Source: Thiotrichales bacterium
Lineage (GTDB): Bacteria > Pseudomonadota > Gammaproteobacteria > Beggiatoales > Beggiatoaceae
Direction of reading: 5' to 3'
Assembly (NCBI GenBank): GCA_016744475.1
Contig: JADGEH010000006.1
Span: 1-64,000, forward strand
Length of the DNA stretch: 64,000 nt
Numbering within the stretch: position 1 is the first letter of the stretch; the number at the start of each line of letters is the position of its first letter. A program made the translations under genes and the position numbers. This document shows positions 26,503-37,685 of the stretch, piece by piece. The notes under the pieces were generated by a model. The model had not been told where the DNA came from and did not search any database. It worked only from the letters and a program-made list of their open reading frames with translations.

Positions 26503-27468
26503 ATGCCTCCACTCACTCATATTGTCATTGGCGTATTAAGCAATACCGCTGGTGACATTTGCATTGCGCAACGCTCCACATCCGCACATCAAGGCGGTTT
26601 GTGGGAATTCCCTGGCGGTAAATGCGAAGCCGACGAAACTCCTTTAATGGCTTTGCAACGCGAGCTGCATGAAGAACTGGGCATCCAAGTCACACAGGCC
26701 ACACCCTTAATCCGCTTGCAACACGATTATCCCGATCAATCCGTTTTACTCGATGTCTGGCAGGTGGCGGCTTGGCAAGGTGAAGCCTGGGGTAAAGAAG
26801 GCCAGCCCGTGCGTTGGGTGCCTAAAAATACTTTACGCCACTGGGCTTTTCCCGTCGCCAATCAAGCGATTATCCGCGCTATCGAATTACCCGACAGCTA
26901 TCTCATCACGCCAGAAGCCCACGACATCAAAGCCTTTTTGCAGGCTTTAGAGCGCAGCTTGCAAACCGGTATCAAATTGGTACAACTGCGCACATGTTCT
27001 TTGACACTCAATGATTACATGGACTTAGCCCAACAAGCGGCGACACTCTGCCATCAAGCCAAAGCGCGTTTATTGCTCAATGCCGCCTGTGCAACGCCAG
27101 AGCATTTAGCGCTCACGGGAGCCGACGGTTTGCATTTAACCAGCACCGCCTTGCATCAATACACGCAACGTCCCGTATCTGCTCAACAATGGTTGGCAGC
27201 CTCCTGTCATGACTCGCAAGACATCGCACAAGCGCAACGCTTAGGCGTAGATTTTCTGGTGTTGTCGCCGGTGGCTCACACGTCATCCCATCCTCATGCC
27301 TCACCGCTGGGCTGGCAAAAGTTTCAAGATATAGTGGCGACCGCTCGCTGTCCGGTCTATGCCTTGGGCGGTATGCAGCGACAAGATATTGCGCCAGCAC
27401 GGGCTTGCGGTGCGCAAGGTATTGCCAGCATTAGCGGCTTATGGGCGGCTGCGCCTAGCCACGGCTAA
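26503..27468 (+). CDS. Nudix hydrolase fused to ThiE-like domain
   Basis: 321 aa. Residues 1-130 are a MutT-type Nudix domain with the box GGKCEADETPLMALQREL-HEELG fitting GX5EX7REUXEEXGU; it probably clears 8-oxo-dGTP or a related nucleotide. Residues 140-321 are a thiamine-phosphate-synthase-like barrel (VQLRTCS, LLNAACATPEHLALTGADGLHL, SPVAHTSSHP, LGGM). This fusion is common in gammaproteobacteria; the ThiE half usually keeps the fold, but its catalytic activity is unproved. The start is ATG at 26503; a TTG at 26491 is possible. It lies 22 bp after the hybrid kinase. Confidence 0.88.
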   Translation: MPPLTHIVIGVLSNTAGDICIAQRSTSAHQGGLWEFPGGKCEADETPLMALQRELHEELGIQVTQATPLIRLQHDYPDQSVLLDVWQVAAWQGEAWGKEGQPVRWVPKNTLRHWAFPVANQAIIRAIELPDSYLITPEAHDIKAFLQALERSLQTGIKLVQLRTCSLTLNDYMDLAQQAATLCHQAKARLLLNAACATPEHLALTGADGLHLTSTALHQYTQRPVSAQQWLAASCHDSQDIAQAQRLGVDFLVLSPVAHTSSHPHASPLGWQKFQDIVATARCPVYALGGMQRQDIAPARACGAQGIASISGLWAAAPSHG

Positions 27469-27475
27469 ACGACTC

Positions 27476-28816
27476 ATGCTACGCCGCTTGCTGTATCACA
27501 ATTTCCGCAGTGTGTATCGCATTGACCAATGGTTTCGCCATCATTTCACCAAACCCGGTATGCTGGTGTTTGGAGCCATGATCGCGGCTGCGGTGTTTGG
27601 TATTGATACGCGCAAAACTTTTGCCTATCAACTATTTAGCTTTACTGCGGCGTTATTGATTGTAAGCTGGCTGGCAAGCTTTTGGTATCGCACTCGTTTT
27701 AGTTTTAAACGCCAACTGCCCCCCTTTGGTAGCGTCAATCAAGCGCTGCATTACCATATTGTGTTGGACAATCCGCACCCTCGCGCACAAATCGGTTTAA
27801 GCCTGCAAGAGGCTTTAGAAGGCGAAAACATCAGTTTTCAACAATATGTTCAAGCCGTTACGCCCCATGTGCGGCGCAATTGGTTTGATCAATATGTGGG
27901 GTATCCGCGCTGGGTGTGGCTGCTGCGCCATCAACGCGGTGCTGATACGCGCTGGCAGCACTTGCCCGCGCTGCCCGCACAACACAGCCTAAAAATCCGC
28001 ACGAGTATTTATCCACAACGGCGCGGTTATGTGCATTTTCGCCGTTTATTCATTGCTCGCCCTGATCCGCTGGGCTTATTCAATGCTTTGCAAACGCTGT
28101 CTCAAGCCGATGCCATTCTCATTTTGCCGCAGCGCTATCCCGTGCCACTGATCGATTTGCCAGGTTCACGCCGTTATCAAGCGGGTGGTGTGAATCTCGC
28201 GATGTCCGTGGGCGATGCCGTCGAATTTGTTGCTTTGCGCGAATACCGTCCGGGCGATGCCCTGCGCAATATTCATTGGAAAAGTTGGGCACGCCAAGGC
28301 AAGCCCATTGTGAAAGAATTTCAGGATGAATTTTTTGTGCGCCACGCTTTAGTGCTCGACACCTTTTGCACGGCGGCACAGCACGCTGTGTTTGAAGAAG
28401 CGGTATCGGTGGCGGCCTCATTTGTCGGGCATCTCACCACACAAGACACCTTGCTCGATTTGATGTTTGTAGGCACTGAAGCCTTTCGATTTACGGGCGG
28501 GCGAGGGCTGGGACACGTAGAAAAAATGCTAGAAATTTTAGCTTGCGTAGAGCTTTGCAGCGACAAACCCTTCGGCACGCTCGCGTCCTTATTGCTAGAA
28601 CACGGGCATGAACTCAGCGGCTGTATTTTTGTGCTACTCGATTGGGACACAGCCCGTCAAGCGGTGTTAGAGCAACTGCAACAACAGGGCGTCCCCATGT
28701 TGACCTTAGTCGTCTTGCCCGTAGAAAAAGTGGCGTTAAAAGAGACACTGCCGAAGTATTGTCACGGTTTGCGGATGGGACATATTGCTGAGGATTTAGC
28801 AGGTTTAAAGCTTTAG
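27476..28816 (+). CDS. DUF58 domain protein
   Basis: 446 aa membrane-associated protein. Two TM segments near the N-terminus (about 33-75) precede the DUF58 core, whose signature is REYRPGDALRNIHWKSWARQ (about 250-270), followed by LVLDTF at the start of a vWA-like fold. DUF58 proteins usually accompany MoxR ATPases and transglutaminases; neither is present here. The ATG at 27476 was chosen because a longer frame (from 27359) overlaps the Nudix-ThiE gene. The TAG stop lies within the left end of the family A element. Confidence 0.88.
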   Translation: MLRRLLYHNFRSVYRIDQWFRHHFTKPGMLVFGAMIAAAVFGIDTRKTFAYQLFSFTAALLIVSWLASFWYRTRFSFKRQLPPFGSVNQALHYHIVLDNPHPRAQIGLSLQEALEGENISFQQYVQAVTPHVRRNWFDQYVGYPRWVWLLRHQRGADTRWQHLPALPAQHSLKIRTSIYPQRRGYVHFRRLFIARPDPLGLFNALQTLSQADAILILPQRYPVPLIDLPGSRRYQAGGVNLAMSVGDAVEFVALREYRPGDALRNIHWKSWARQGKPIVKEFQDEFFVRHALVLDTFCTAAQHAVFEEAVSVAASFVGHLTTQDTLLDLMFVGTEAFRFTGGRGLGHVEKMLEILACVELCSDKPFGTLASLLLEHGHELSGCIFVLLDWDTARQAVLEQLQQQGVPMLTLVVLPVEKVALKETLPKYCHGLRMGHIAEDLAGLKL

Positions 28817-28978
28817 AGCCTATACGAAGATGGGAAATCGAAGCGAAAATTCGCTATTTTGAGGCAGGTTTTTCGGTTTTTTAAGGCGAATAGCGGGCTA
28901 TTTGTTGATAAAAAGCGGACAACCTGACCAAAAGGGCGGATTTGCAGCCGATTATCCCGTTTTCGTATAGGTTCTTAA
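28812..28978. repeat. Family A miniature element providing stop codons on both sides
   Basis: Ends CTTTAGAGCCTATACGAAGA and TTTTCGTATAGGTTCTTAAAG, with the interior GGCGAATAGCGGGCTATTTG. The left end holds the TAG stop of the DUF58 gene (28814-28816). The right end holds the TAA stop of the convergent kinase (28975-28977). Confidence 0.92.
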
Positions 28979-31083
28979 AGCGGCAAGTTCATACGAAACT
29001 GTACGCCGTGACCGGGTTGGCTTTGGCATTCAAGTTGTCCGCCTAATGTTTGTGTCACCAAGTTGTACACAATGTGCAAACCTAAGCCAGTGCCGCCTTG
29101 ACCGCGAGCGGTGGTGAAAAAGGGTTCAAAAATATGCGGCAAGTGTTCTGCATCAATGCCTTTTCCATCATCACAATAATCAATGATTAACCCTGCCTTC
29201 TCTTGAATAACATGAATCTCGATTTTGCCAGCTTGCTCTGGGTGAAAGCCATGTTTTAGAGAATTAAGTATCAGATTGCTAATGATTTGAGAAAAAGCCC
29301 CTGGATAAGAGGACAGTTTAATATCGGCGGTGCAATCTAATTGAATAGTATGTGGTGTGGATTTCAAACGTGGTTGTAAAGTATGCACAATTTCTTCTAA
29401 ATAACTGAACAATTGAAAGCTACGTTTTTCTTGATACACTTGATCCACCGCTACTTGTTTAAAACTACGAATCAAATCAGCGGCTTTTAATAAATTAGCT
29501 TGAATCATGGCGCTGCTTTCATCGGCTACAATCAATAAATCTTCAAAAGCACTGCGGGTTAATTGTCCTTGTTTATAGGTGCTTTGATGTTCAGCCAGTT
29601 TCATTTGTAAGTGAGAAGCAGCGGTCACGCTAATGCCCACAGGCGTATTGATTTCATGCGCCACCCCCGCGACTAAACGCCCTAATGCAGCCATTTTTTC
29701 AGCTTCAACTAATTGCACTTGAGTCTCTTGCAATTGTTCTAAAGACACACGCAGCTCTTCATTGCTGCGATGTAAATCCTCAGTACGTTGTGCCACTCGT
29801 TGTTCTAATGCTTCATTAAAGGCATGAATTTCTGTCAAATCGCTAAATGTTGCCATATAACGCACACCAATAGCGGCCATTGAAATGCGTATATAGCGCA
29901 AGCTCAACGCTTGGTTGCGTAGTTGAGTTTCTAGTTGTGCCACTCCATTGTGTTGCTGTGCTTGTTGTTCTAGCTGATGCCAATGCGTTTCTAAATGCTC
30001 ACAATCATCAAATTCGCTACAAACGTGTCGAAACCATTGTGAAATATACTGAGTATCTTGCGGCAATGCCCCAAAACACTTCACCAAAGCATCATTCACC
30101 ATAATGATCTTCCCCGTTTCTTGTTCATACACCAATTTGGCGACTGGAGAGTGTTGTATCACTTGATAAACTTGATGGGCTTTTTCACGGCGCTCAGCAG
30201 ATACCGCGCCCAATACCAAAGCCGTAAAACTAAACACCAAACCCATTAAACCCAAAGACACCATTGAAATATCACTGTGCTGTGTGAAAGGGCCTTTGTT
30301 CATCACCGTTGCCACTAAAGCAATCGTGAGCAAGGTGGTCAGCAATAAGCTGGTTTCGCGTTGTGAAAAACGGGCTGAACACCAGGCTAAAATAATGATT
30401 AACAACCAAGGCAAGCTGGGGCTGATGTGTGAATGGCTATCAAATAGGAAAAAAATACTAAAGGCGGCGAGATTTGCGACCACAAACAACACCAGAAATT
30501 CATCCCAACGCCCCTGCAATAATGTTAAACGGGGTTGCTGCCACCATAAAATCAGGGTAGGGCCGAGTAGCACCACACCTCCAGCATGAGCTAACCACCA
30601 ACGCATCCAAGCAAAAGGGGCGGCCTCTAGCGACAAACGTCCTTCTAACAGCAACGCGGTGACACCGCCTGTAGCCGTGATGGCGGCATGTATGACCACG
30701 CCAAATAGCGCGAAGATAAAAATATCCTGGAGGGTTTTAAAAGGCGGCATGAATGACACATAACGCCGGATTAGATAAGCCGCTAACAGAGGGGCTAAGG
30801 TGTTAGTGACCGCAATTTCCAAGGCGGTGAGGAGAGGGGCTTGCAAGGAGAGTCCATTAGCCAACACGGCACCCAGATAAATGCCGACAGCCACTCGTGT
30901 TCCAAAGGATAAAGCCATGCATAATGCCAAAGCCGCCGCAGGCCATATCGGGGCTGGCAACATGCCGAATTCACGGAAAAAAGTCCAGATGACATGCGAA
31001 ACACCCCAGTACATCAGGGCGACAAAGACATTCAACCATACAGTCTGGATCAAGCGTCCAGATAGGCTTTGAGATATTTGCAT
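28975..31083 (-). CDS. MASE1-PAS sensor histidine kinase
   Basis: 702 aa. The N-terminal ~300 residues are a MASE1 integral membrane sensor, about eight to nine TM helices (PAPIWPAAALALCMAL, GIYLGAVLANGLS). A PAS domain follows (about 312-420), then a coiled coil (VAQRTEDLHRSNEEL). The HisKA is of the ALGRLVAGVAHEINTP type with H near 476. The HATPase has a YCDDGKGID motif and GGTGLGLHI. It overlaps the upstream regulator-kinase gene by 34 bp, so they are probably co-translated. The membrane ligand of MASE1 is unknown. No REC domain is attached; the upstream gene product supplies one. Confidence 0.9.
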   Translation of the reverse strand: MQISQSLSGRLIQTVWLNVFVALMYWGVSHVIWTFFREFGMLPAPIWPAAALALCMALSFGTRVAVGIYLGAVLANGLSLQAPLLTALEIAVTNTLAPLLAAYLIRRYVSFMPPFKTLQDIFIFALFGVVIHAAITATGGVTALLLEGRLSLEAAPFAWMRWWLAHAGGVVLLGPTLILWWQQPRLTLLQGRWDEFLVLFVVANLAAFSIFFLFDSHSHISPSLPWLLIIILAWCSARFSQRETSLLLTTLLTIALVATVMNKGPFTQHSDISMVSLGLMGLVFSFTALVLGAVSAERREKAHQVYQVIQHSPVAKLVYEQETGKIIMVNDALVKCFGALPQDTQYISQWFRHVCSEFDDCEHLETHWHQLEQQAQQHNGVAQLETQLRNQALSLRYIRISMAAIGVRYMATFSDLTEIHAFNEALEQRVAQRTEDLHRSNEELRVSLEQLQETQVQLVEAEKMAALGRLVAGVAHEINTPVGISVTAASHLQMKLAEHQSTYKQGQLTRSAFEDLLIVADESSAMIQANLLKAADLIRSFKQVAVDQVYQEKRSFQLFSYLEEIVHTLQPRLKSTPHTIQLDCTADIKLSSYPGAFSQIISNLILNSLKHGFHPEQAGKIEIHVIQEKAGLIIDYCDDGKGIDAEHLPHIFEPFFTTARGQGGTGLGLHIVYNLVTQTLGGQLECQSQPGHGVQFRMNLPL

Positions 31084-32555
31084 AATTCAGACTTCTGGAA
31101 ATTTTCACTGAATTGTTTTAAATCTTGAGCAAATTGATGAAAACGTTCATCCCATTCCTGCAAGCGTTCTGCTTCATCTGCAATATCTTGGATATAACCC
31201 TGCATTGCCAATTCATACAGGTTTTCCACTTTTTCCTTGGACGGGGCTGGAGGGCGATCTTGAGGGGCCACCATTGATGGCGGCATTTTTTGCGGAGTCA
31301 GCGTGGCACAAATGCCGTCTGTCCATTCTATTTCTTTAGGCAAGGGGAGATGAAAATGGCAAGAACAACCTTGTTGAGGTGGGCAATCAATATCTAATGT
31401 TGAATGCAAACCATCGAGGTATTTTTTGGCCAAGGTTAATCCCAAACCTAAACCTTCATTTTTTAAGCCTCGCGTTTCTCCTTGTTCAAAGGCCGCCAAC
31501 ATTTGCTGTTGTTGCCTTTCAGACATGCCTACGCCATTGTCTTGAATGTGAAACTGCACTGATTCATCGGTATAACGAATGCGCAAAGCGACTTCGCCAG
31601 GGGCTTTCTGTGCGGAAAATTTAATCGCGTTATTGAGCAAACATTGCAATACCTGGCGTAATAATGAAGTATCCGTACACAAATGTTTGGGCATCGGTTG
31701 TTGAATATCGCACTCTAAATGAACATTAGCAAAAGTAGCTAGGTTTTGATGGATTTCAATGATTTCACGGAGAAAGTCAGGAAAATGAAAACATTCTAGT
31801 TTAAGTTCAGGCGGGTTGGATTCCAACTCAGCTAAAGTCAATAAATCTTCAATCAGTGTCGTTAAATGCTGACTCGATTCCAAAATGATTTGAATCGCGG
31901 CTTGTTGCTGCGGATGACTTTCAACTTGTAACAAGGTTTCAGCAAAACCTTGAATGGCATTTAATGGCGTGCGAATTTCATGACTAATATTCGCCATAAA
32001 AGCCCGTTTCACATTTTCCCCAGATTCAGCTTGTGATTGCAAATTTTCAACTTGTTGCATCTGAAGACTTAATTCTGCATAAGAACGCAGCGCTGTGGTT
32101 ACTGCACTAATGAGCTTTTGCGCACTGAGTTCAGATTTTTCTAAATAAGCATTAATGTCATAATCTTGAACTACTTTATTTTCAGGGGCTTGTCCTGGTT
32201 GTCCGGTACGCAATAACAAACGAATCAAGTGATTATTCAATTCATGACGAATGTATTCAACGCATTGCAAGCCCGCATTTTCTGTTTCCATGACCACATC
32301 CACTAATGCCAGATGTATGTCAGGATGTTCTTTTAATACTTGCTTTGCTTGTTCTGCACTTTTAGCATGAAGTAGGTACAAGGGTTTATCTTGAAATTGA
32401 AAATTTCTTAAGACTAACGTGGTGACAGCATGAATATCTTCTTCATCATCGATGACCAATAATTTCCAACAATGTTCTGGTAAAGAAAGTGTCTCTTGAG
32501 TCATCTGTGGCTCTTCGTTAGCAAAGAATAAATGATCAGTGTGAGTATTTTGCAT
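31050..32555 (-). CDS. REC-histidine kinase with C-terminal helical tail
   Basis: 501 aa soluble protein. The REC domain (about 30-150) has acceptor D near 86 (LALVDVVMET) and LLRTGQPGQAPENKV, typical of regulators with a DUF3369-like next segment. HisKA H is near 191 (NISHEIRTPLNAI). The HATPase has LLNNAIKFS, DNGVGM and GLGLGLTLAKKY. A helical tail (about 430-501) resembles the C-terminus of the kinase encoded at 34703. Third gene of the kinase cluster transcribed leftward from 37453. Start 32555 or the internal ATG at 32504; both have weak SDs. Confidence 0.88.
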   Translation of the reverse strand: MQNTHTDHLFFANEEPQMTQETLSLPEHCWKLLVIDDEEDIHAVTTLVLRNFQFQDKPLYLLHAKSAEQAKQVLKEHPDIHLALVDVVMETENAGLQCVEYIRHELNNHLIRLLLRTGQPGQAPENKVVQDYDINAYLEKSELSAQKLISAVTTALRSYAELSLQMQQVENLQSQAESGENVKRAFMANISHEIRTPLNAIQGFAETLLQVESHPQQQAAIQIILESSQHLTTLIEDLLTLAELESNPPELKLECFHFPDFLREIIEIHQNLATFANVHLECDIQQPMPKHLCTDTSLLRQVLQCLLNNAIKFSAQKAPGEVALRIRYTDESVQFHIQDNGVGMSERQQQQMLAAFEQGETRGLKNEGLGLGLTLAKKYLDGLHSTLDIDCPPQQGCSCHFHLPLPKEIEWTDGICATLTPQKMPPSMVAPQDRPPAPSKEKVENLYELAMQGYIQDIADEAERLQEWDERFHQFAQDLKQFSENFQKSELCKYLKAYLDA

Positions 32556-32565
32556 ACGGTGTTCT

Positions 32566-32660
32566 CTTAGACTTGTCCAGGCTTAAGCGCCGTAGCGAAA
32601 AGCAGCGGGATTGAGTGGTTTTTTTCGTTCACGAATGTACCGCACCGCTTAATATTTACT
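32566..32660. repeat. Family B element, one end degraded
   Basis: Left end TTAGACTTGTCCAGG, then GCGCCGTAGCGAAAAGCAG and GTGGTTTTTTTCG as in family B interiors. The right terminus is not recognisable. It sits between two kinase genes of the same operon. Confidence 0.55.
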
Positions 32661-34700
32661 TTACTGCTCAGTGACCAAGCTTGCATTAATAGCATGGTGC
32701 AATTCATTTAATAATGCTTCGCGGTTGTAAGCCCCTTTCTCAAACACATGGGAGACTCGGTGTTGTAAATGTTGCTGTTCATTGGGCGTGAGGTCTTTAG
32801 CGGTCAATACAATCACCGGAATATTGCGCCATTCTGGAGTTTGACGCATAGCATCAATGAGTTGAAAACCATCCACTTCAGGCATCATTAAATCGGTCAA
32901 GACTAAATCAGGCACTTCTAGTTTGAGCATTTCCAGTGCTGCTTGTCCGTTATTAGCTTGTGCCACGCGCCAACCCGCTTTACCCAATTGTCGCTCTAAC
33001 ATATCACGAGTATTGGGATCATCTTCAGCTAACAACACCAACGCCTGCTCATTATTGATATGTGGCGTGAATTTTTTCAGCATCCGTTGCAAGGCATTGG
33101 CTTCTATTGGTTTAATCAAATACCCCGAAGCCCCTAAGCTGTAACCATTATCACCTGTGTTCTCAATACTCATCATAAAGATGGGGACATGAGCCGTGCT
33201 AGGATTGCTTTTCAACTCCGCCAATACCTGCCATCCCTTTATATCCGACAATAAAGCATCGAGAACAATCAATTGCGGCGAGCATTCTTGAGCCAGTTTC
33301 AAGCCTTCAATTCCCGTGTGCGCAATCACAGTGTGATATCCCGATTTTTCCACCGTATTTTGCACCAGCGCACTGCTCATCACATTATCATCAATAATCA
33401 GCACGGTTTTATCCGATGAGGACGGTAATGCGTGATATGAGGACGTGTTTGATGGATGCTCAGGTTCTTGTTTTTTAATATGTTCTTGCACTATGAGGGG
33501 TAAAGACAAAGTAAAGGTACTGCCCTGGCCTTCAACGCTTTCAACGCTGATGTTGCCCCCCATCATCTCGGCAAAACGTCTGGAAATCGCCAAGCCTAAT
33601 CCCGTGCCGCCATATTGCCGAGTGGTAGAAGCATCGGCCTGTGTAAAAGCCTGAAACAAAGTGTCTACTTGCGCCGCATTCATACCAATACCCGTATCTA
33701 TGACGGCAAAAGATAACCAATCTTGTTGATTCTTCTGCTGTTGTTCAACGCTCAGCGTGACACCACCATCATGCGTAAACTTGCAAGCATTGCTAATCAA
33801 ATTAATCATGATTTGCCGCATTTTGGTTAAATCGGCATACATAGAACGAATATTAGGTGCGCAATGAAGCGTCAATTGATTATGATTGTGTGCGACTAAA
33901 GGTTCAACATTGACTTGAATTTCCGTGAGTAAGTCTGAGACTAAAAACTCTTCTAAATACACCGTCATTTTGCCCGCTTCAATTTTTGAGAAATCTAAAA
34001 TATCATTAATCAAAGATAACAAATGCTTGCCTGAGCTATTAATTTTATTCAAGTCATCAACAAAAGCCTTTTCTTCTATTTCTTCGGCTTCTTCTTTCAG
34101 CATTTCACTGTAACCAATAATCGCATTCATCGGCGTGCGTAATTCATGGCTCATATTGGCGAGAAATTGGCTTTTCGCGGTATTTGCTGTTTCAGCCGCT
34201 TGTTTAGCCTCTTGTAATGCGGCTGTTAAAACTTGCAATGAATCATTTTGTTGCTCTAATTCAACATCACGTTTGATTAAACTTTTATTACTCTCTTCTA
34301 ATTCACGTTTCGCACGATATAACTCCAAATGCGTGTGAATGCGGGCTAACACTTCTTCTTGCTGAAAAGGTTTAGTGATGTAATCTGCGGCACCTAAACG
34401 TAAACCTTTGACTTTATCTACGGTCTCTGCCAAAGCCGTCATGAAAATAATCGGAATATTGCGCGTGTGTGCTTGAGTTTTTAATTGCGCACAGACTTCA
34501 TAACCATTCATTTCTGGCATCATGACATCTAATAAGATTAATTCAGGGGCTCCCCGTTCTACTTTTTTCAAAGCATCTTTGCCGCTTTTCGACATCAGAA
34601 CTTTAAAACCTTCCTGATGTAGAAACTCAATTAACACGCTTAAATTAGCCGGAGTATCATCGACGACTAATAGGGTGCCTAATGATTTTTTAGTATCCAT
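32661..34700 (-). CDS. Soluble hybrid kinase (REC-HisKA-HATPase-REC-REC)
   Basis: 679 aa. REC1 with acceptor D near 58 ([15 protein letters not shown]). A coiled coil leads to HisKA, H near 185 ([16 protein letters not shown]), and an HATPase with [15 protein letters not shown] and [12 protein letters not shown]2 (about 425-540) has [17 protein letters not shown]3 (about 550-670) has D in [14 protein letters not shown]. No TM. The gene starts 2 bp after the stop of the membrane kinase at 34703, so they are tightly coupled and probably form a phosphorelay. Confidence 0.92.
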   Translation of the reverse strand: MDTKKSLGTLLVVDDTPANLSVLIEFLHQEGFKVLMSKSGKDALKKVERGAPELILLDVMMPEMNGYEVCAQLKTQAHTRNIPIIFMTALAETVDKVKGLRLGAADYITKPFQQEEVLARIHTHLELYRAKRELEESNKSLIKRDVELEQQNDSLQVLTAALQEAKQAAETANTAKSQFLANMSHELRTPMNAIIGYSEMLKEEAEEIEEKAFVDDLNKINSSGKHLLSLINDILDFSKIEAGKMTVYLEEFLVSDLLTEIQVNVEPLVAHNHNQLTLHCAPNIRSMYADLTKMRQIMINLISNACKFTHDGGVTLSVEQQQKNQQDWLSFAVIDTGIGMNAAQVDTLFQAFTQADASTTRQYGGTGLGLAISRRFAEMMGGNISVESVEGQGSTFTLSLPLIVQEHIKKQEPEHPSNTSSYHALPSSSDKTVLIIDDNVMSSALVQNTVEKSGYHTVIAHTGIEGLKLAQECSPQLIVLDALLSDIKGWQVLAELKSNPSTAHVPIFMMSIENTGDNGYSLGASGYLIKPIEANALQRMLKKFTPHINNEQALVLLAEDDPNTRDMLERQLGKAGWRVAQANNGQAALEMLKLEVPDLVLTDLMMPEVDGFQLIDAMRQTPEWRNIPVIVLTAKDLTPNEQQHLQHRVSHVFEKGAYNREALLNELHHAINASLVTEQ

Positions 34701-34702
34701 TA

Positions 34703-37453
34703 TTAATCCTTTTTCACATAATCGAGCATCATGTTTGCAATGCTTTCATCATCAAAGTCTTTTGCCAAAACACGGAGTTTATCTAGCGTAGGCTGCAAGC
34801 CCGGCTCTTTCTTCTGCCATTCATCCAAATAAGCCTGTATCTCCATAATGTCGCCTAGTTCTGCACATTCCAATAGCTGTTGTGCTTGTTCTAGGCTTAA
34901 ACAGACTTCAGATGTCGCTGTTGTGGTATCAGTGACGGCTGCAAGCGGTGCATGTTCTTCATAAACCCAAGTTAAGTCTAAATATTTTTCCAAACAAGCC
35001 AATAATTGTTGTGTTTTAAAGGGTTTAGGCAAAAAATCTGTACATCCTGCTTCTTGGCTGGCTTGTACATGTTCACCAAAAACACTGGCGGATATGGCAA
35101 TAATCGGGGTCTGTTTGAAGCGACTATCTTGGCGTAAACACTGCGTGGCGGCAAAACCATCTAATACAGGCATCATTAAATCCATCAAAATTAAATCGGG
35201 TTTCAATAAACGGGCTTCATCAATGGCTTCACGTCCGCTCACCGCTTCTGACACCTGAAACCCCAAGGGTTTGAGCAAATTCCGTGCAACGATGCGATTA
35301 TCTTCTGTATCGTCCACCACCAAAATACGATAAGGATATTGCTCTGCATCTAACGTGTTATAAGCCGTGACGTAACGTAATTCCTGCTCTTCATGAACCT
35401 TGAATGAGCACGTACTGGGCATGGCATGAATACGAAGCCAAAAACGCGAACCTTGCCCGACTTGACTCTCTACACCAATCTCGCCTTCCATCATTTCTAC
35501 TAAACGTTTGGTAATCGATAAACCCAAGCCTGTGCCTTGTGCTTTGTGCAACACGCTGCCTATTTGTCGAAAAGGTGAAAAAACTTCAGTCAATTGATCA
35601 TCAGGAATCCCGCAGCCTGTATCAATAATATCGACATGTAATATCTGTGCTTCAACCTCGTAAGACACCTGTAAAGATACATAGCCTGTTTCAGTAAACT
35701 TCACTGCATTGCCCAATAAATTCATAAGCAATTGGCGTAAACGTTTTTCATCTGTGTGAATCATGTCGGGTAAATGGGAAGAAGAGGTATAACGCAATTC
35801 AATGCTTTTTTGCTGAGCACGCACCCGAAACATTTCAACAATATCATTTAAGAAATTGCCTAATGCAAAGTCCCCTGGATATAACTCCATGCGCCCTGCT
35901 TCAATTTTAGATAAATCCAGAATATCATTAATTAAGGTGAGTAAATGTTCACCACTGCGATGAATTAAATCAATCCCATCTTTTTGTTGACTGGTAAAGG
36001 AACGTTCACGCTGTAAAATCTGGGTATAACCGAGAATGCCATTCAACGGTGTACGCAATTCATGGCTCATATTGGCTAAAAATGCACTTTTTGCATGATT
36101 AGCCATTTCTGCTGATTCCTTGGCGGTTTGTAGCTCAAGTTCCATTTGTTTACGTTCAGTAATATCCGCCACGCTACCGACAAAGCTATTCACTTCACCC
36201 TGGGCATTTATATCTAAAGAAGCCCCCATTAACACCCAGCGGGTTTCTCCATCAGGGCGCATTAAGCGACCTTCTTCATTCCAAGCGTGCTGATGTTCCA
36301 CTGCATCAATCCAACTTTGCACAAGGTATTCCTGGTCTTCAGGATGTAAACAAGTTACCCAGCCACGTTCTAAACTGCTTTTTTCATCTAAGCCCGATAT
36401 TTCACACCAACGTTGATTGACATAGACACAAGCGCCTTCGGCATTAGCTTGAAATACGCCATTAGGAGAAGTGTCTGCTAATGCTTGAAAACGTGCTTGA
36501 CTGGCTTTCAATTCTTCGGCTATTTGTTTGGCTTTCTTAATAGAAAGCTCTAATTCATGTGCATTTTTTTTAGCCGATTGAAGCGCTGTATTTAAAGAGT
36601 TTACTGTGCGTGTGGTTAAACGGTGAGATATGTACAGCATTAAAGTAGTAAACAAGAGCATACTGGCCATTAAATAACTAAAGTGATGCCAAAATGAGTC
36701 GCTGTCATATACATCTTCTCGAATTTTGACTCCAAATACTAAGTCACTCATGAGCAGGTGAGGTACTTTAAAGGAGACTTCATGATATTTTTTATCCGAT
36801 ATCACCTCTTCATGTTCTGCATGGGGGACTTGCTGATGCTCACTCGACACTTCTTTATCGCCATAGAATAAAGATACTTGTAAATGATTATGCTTATGCT
36901 GGCTTAATGCTTTCAACCATGATTGGTCTAGTTTATATCCCACTGCGATAGTGGCATTAACCCCATGCACATTCTTTTTAAGAAATTGTAAAGAAATAAG
37001 CATCAATTCACTTTCATACAATGTCAGTAAAGGCTTTTCTAATAATTGTCCTTGTGCTTGAGTAATATAAGGCAATAAATCATCATGATGACCAAACCGA
37101 TGAGGATTAGCCGCTTGTCCCATCACGCGACCGTTATCATTATAGACATTGACCAAACTAAAACCTAAGCCTTCATGAAAAGGAATAATTAAATCCAATA
37201 AAGCATCAGTATCTTCTAACATTAAGCTATCAGAAGTTCGCCAGTCTTGTTGTAGAGCCAAAGCTAAACGTTTGGTGGATGTGCTGAGTTGTTCTATTTC
37301 AGCAATGAATTCAGCCTGATGAATGTTTAAATCCATATCAGCTTGATGTTTGAAAATATCATATTGCAATAATGCAATATAAATAATACCACCCAACATG
37401 AGTAGGGCAGTGATTAAGGTAGGAATGAGTAATCGAATACGTAGGCTTAGCAT
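34703..37453 (-). CDS. Membrane hybrid kinase (sensor-PAS-HisKA-HATPase-REC)
   Basis: 916 aa. TM1 is at about 7-27, followed by a periplasmic sensor region (28-255) and TM2 at about 256-278. PAS/PAC is at about 320-445 ([20 protein letters not shown]). HisKA H is near 464 ([16 protein letters not shown]). The HATPase has DTGCGIP and [11 protein letters not shown] acceptor D is near 757 ([14 protein letters not shown]). A helical C-terminal tail (about 850-916) is similar to that of the 31050 gene product. First kinase of the leftward operon; a PhnD-like binding protein lies 232 bp upstream on the same strand and is a plausible input protein. Confidence 0.92.
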   Translation of the reverse strand: MLSLRIRLLIPTLITALLMLGGIIYIALLQYDIFKHQADMDLNIHQAEFIAEIEQLSTSTKRLALALQQDWRTSDSLMLEDTDALLDLIIPFHEGLGFSLVNVYNDNGRVMGQAANPHRFGHHDDLLPYITQAQGQLLEKPLLTLYESELMLISLQFLKKNVHGVNATIAVGYKLDQSWLKALSQHKHNHLQVSLFYGDKEVSSEHQQVPHAEHEEVISDKKYHEVSFKVPHLLMSDLVFGVKIREDVYDSDSFWHHFSYLMASMLLFTTLMLYISHRLTTRTVNSLNTALQSAKKNAHELELSIKKAKQIAEELKASQARFQALADTSPNGVFQANAEGACVYVNQRWCEISGLDEKSSLERGWVTCLHPEDQEYLVQSWIDAVEHQHAWNEEGRLMRPDGETRWVLMGASLDINAQGEVNSFVGSVADITERKQMELELQTAKESAEMANHAKSAFLANMSHELRTPLNGILGYTQILQRERSFTSQQKDGIDLIHRSGEHLLTLINDILDLSKIEAGRMELYPGDFALGNFLNDIVEMFRVRAQQKSIELRYTSSSHLPDMIHTDEKRLRQLLMNLLGNAVKFTETGYVSLQVSYEVEAQILHVDIIDTGCGIPDDQLTEVFSPFRQIGSVLHKAQGTGLGLSITKRLVEMMEGEIGVESQVGQGSRFWLRIHAMPSTCSFKVHEEQELRYVTAYNTLDAEQYPYRILVVDDTEDNRIVARNLLKPLGFQVSEAVSGREAIDEARLLKPDLILMDLMMPVLDGFAATQCLRQDSRFKQTPIIAISASVFGEHVQASQEAGCTDFLPKPFKTQQLLACLEKYLDLTWVYEEHAPLAAVTDTTTATSEVCLSLEQAQQLLECAELGDIMEIQAYLDEWQKKEPGLQPTLDKLRVLAKDFDDESIANMMLDYVKKD

Positions 37454-37500
37454 GGTGTGTCCTTTATTATTAGAGGTCTATCTAACTTTACGCAACGGTG

Positions 37501-37606
37501 TATAGCAAGATTACATCAGTGGTTAAGACTGCCAGTCCTTCAAGGACTGGCAGTCTTGGGTTTGGCTCTATCGCAAGCCTATAAATGATGTATTTTAGCT
37601 ATATAG
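37501..37606. repeat. Family C element, copy 3
   Basis: Arms TATAGCAAGATTACATCA and TGATGTATTTTAGCTATATA. Central hairpin AAGACTGCCAGTCCTT / AAGGACTGGCAGTCTT and the GGGTTTGGCTCTATCGCAAG segment. It separates the PhnD-like gene from the kinase operon and may weaken read-through. A GTTCCCATGCGCCGCATGGGA palindrome related to family D flanks follows at 37632-37655. Confidence 0.85.
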
Positions 37607-37685
37607 AACACGAGAAAAACAGAATGTTTTTAACTCGTTCCCATGCGCCGCATGGGAATGCCGTCTTGACCGCGTTGCGATCCAT

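Noticed and set aside
27359..27475. Upstream extension of the DUF58 gene
   Set aside because: It lies within the ThiE-like part of the preceding gene and has no matching function; the ATG at 27476 follows the stop by 7 bp.
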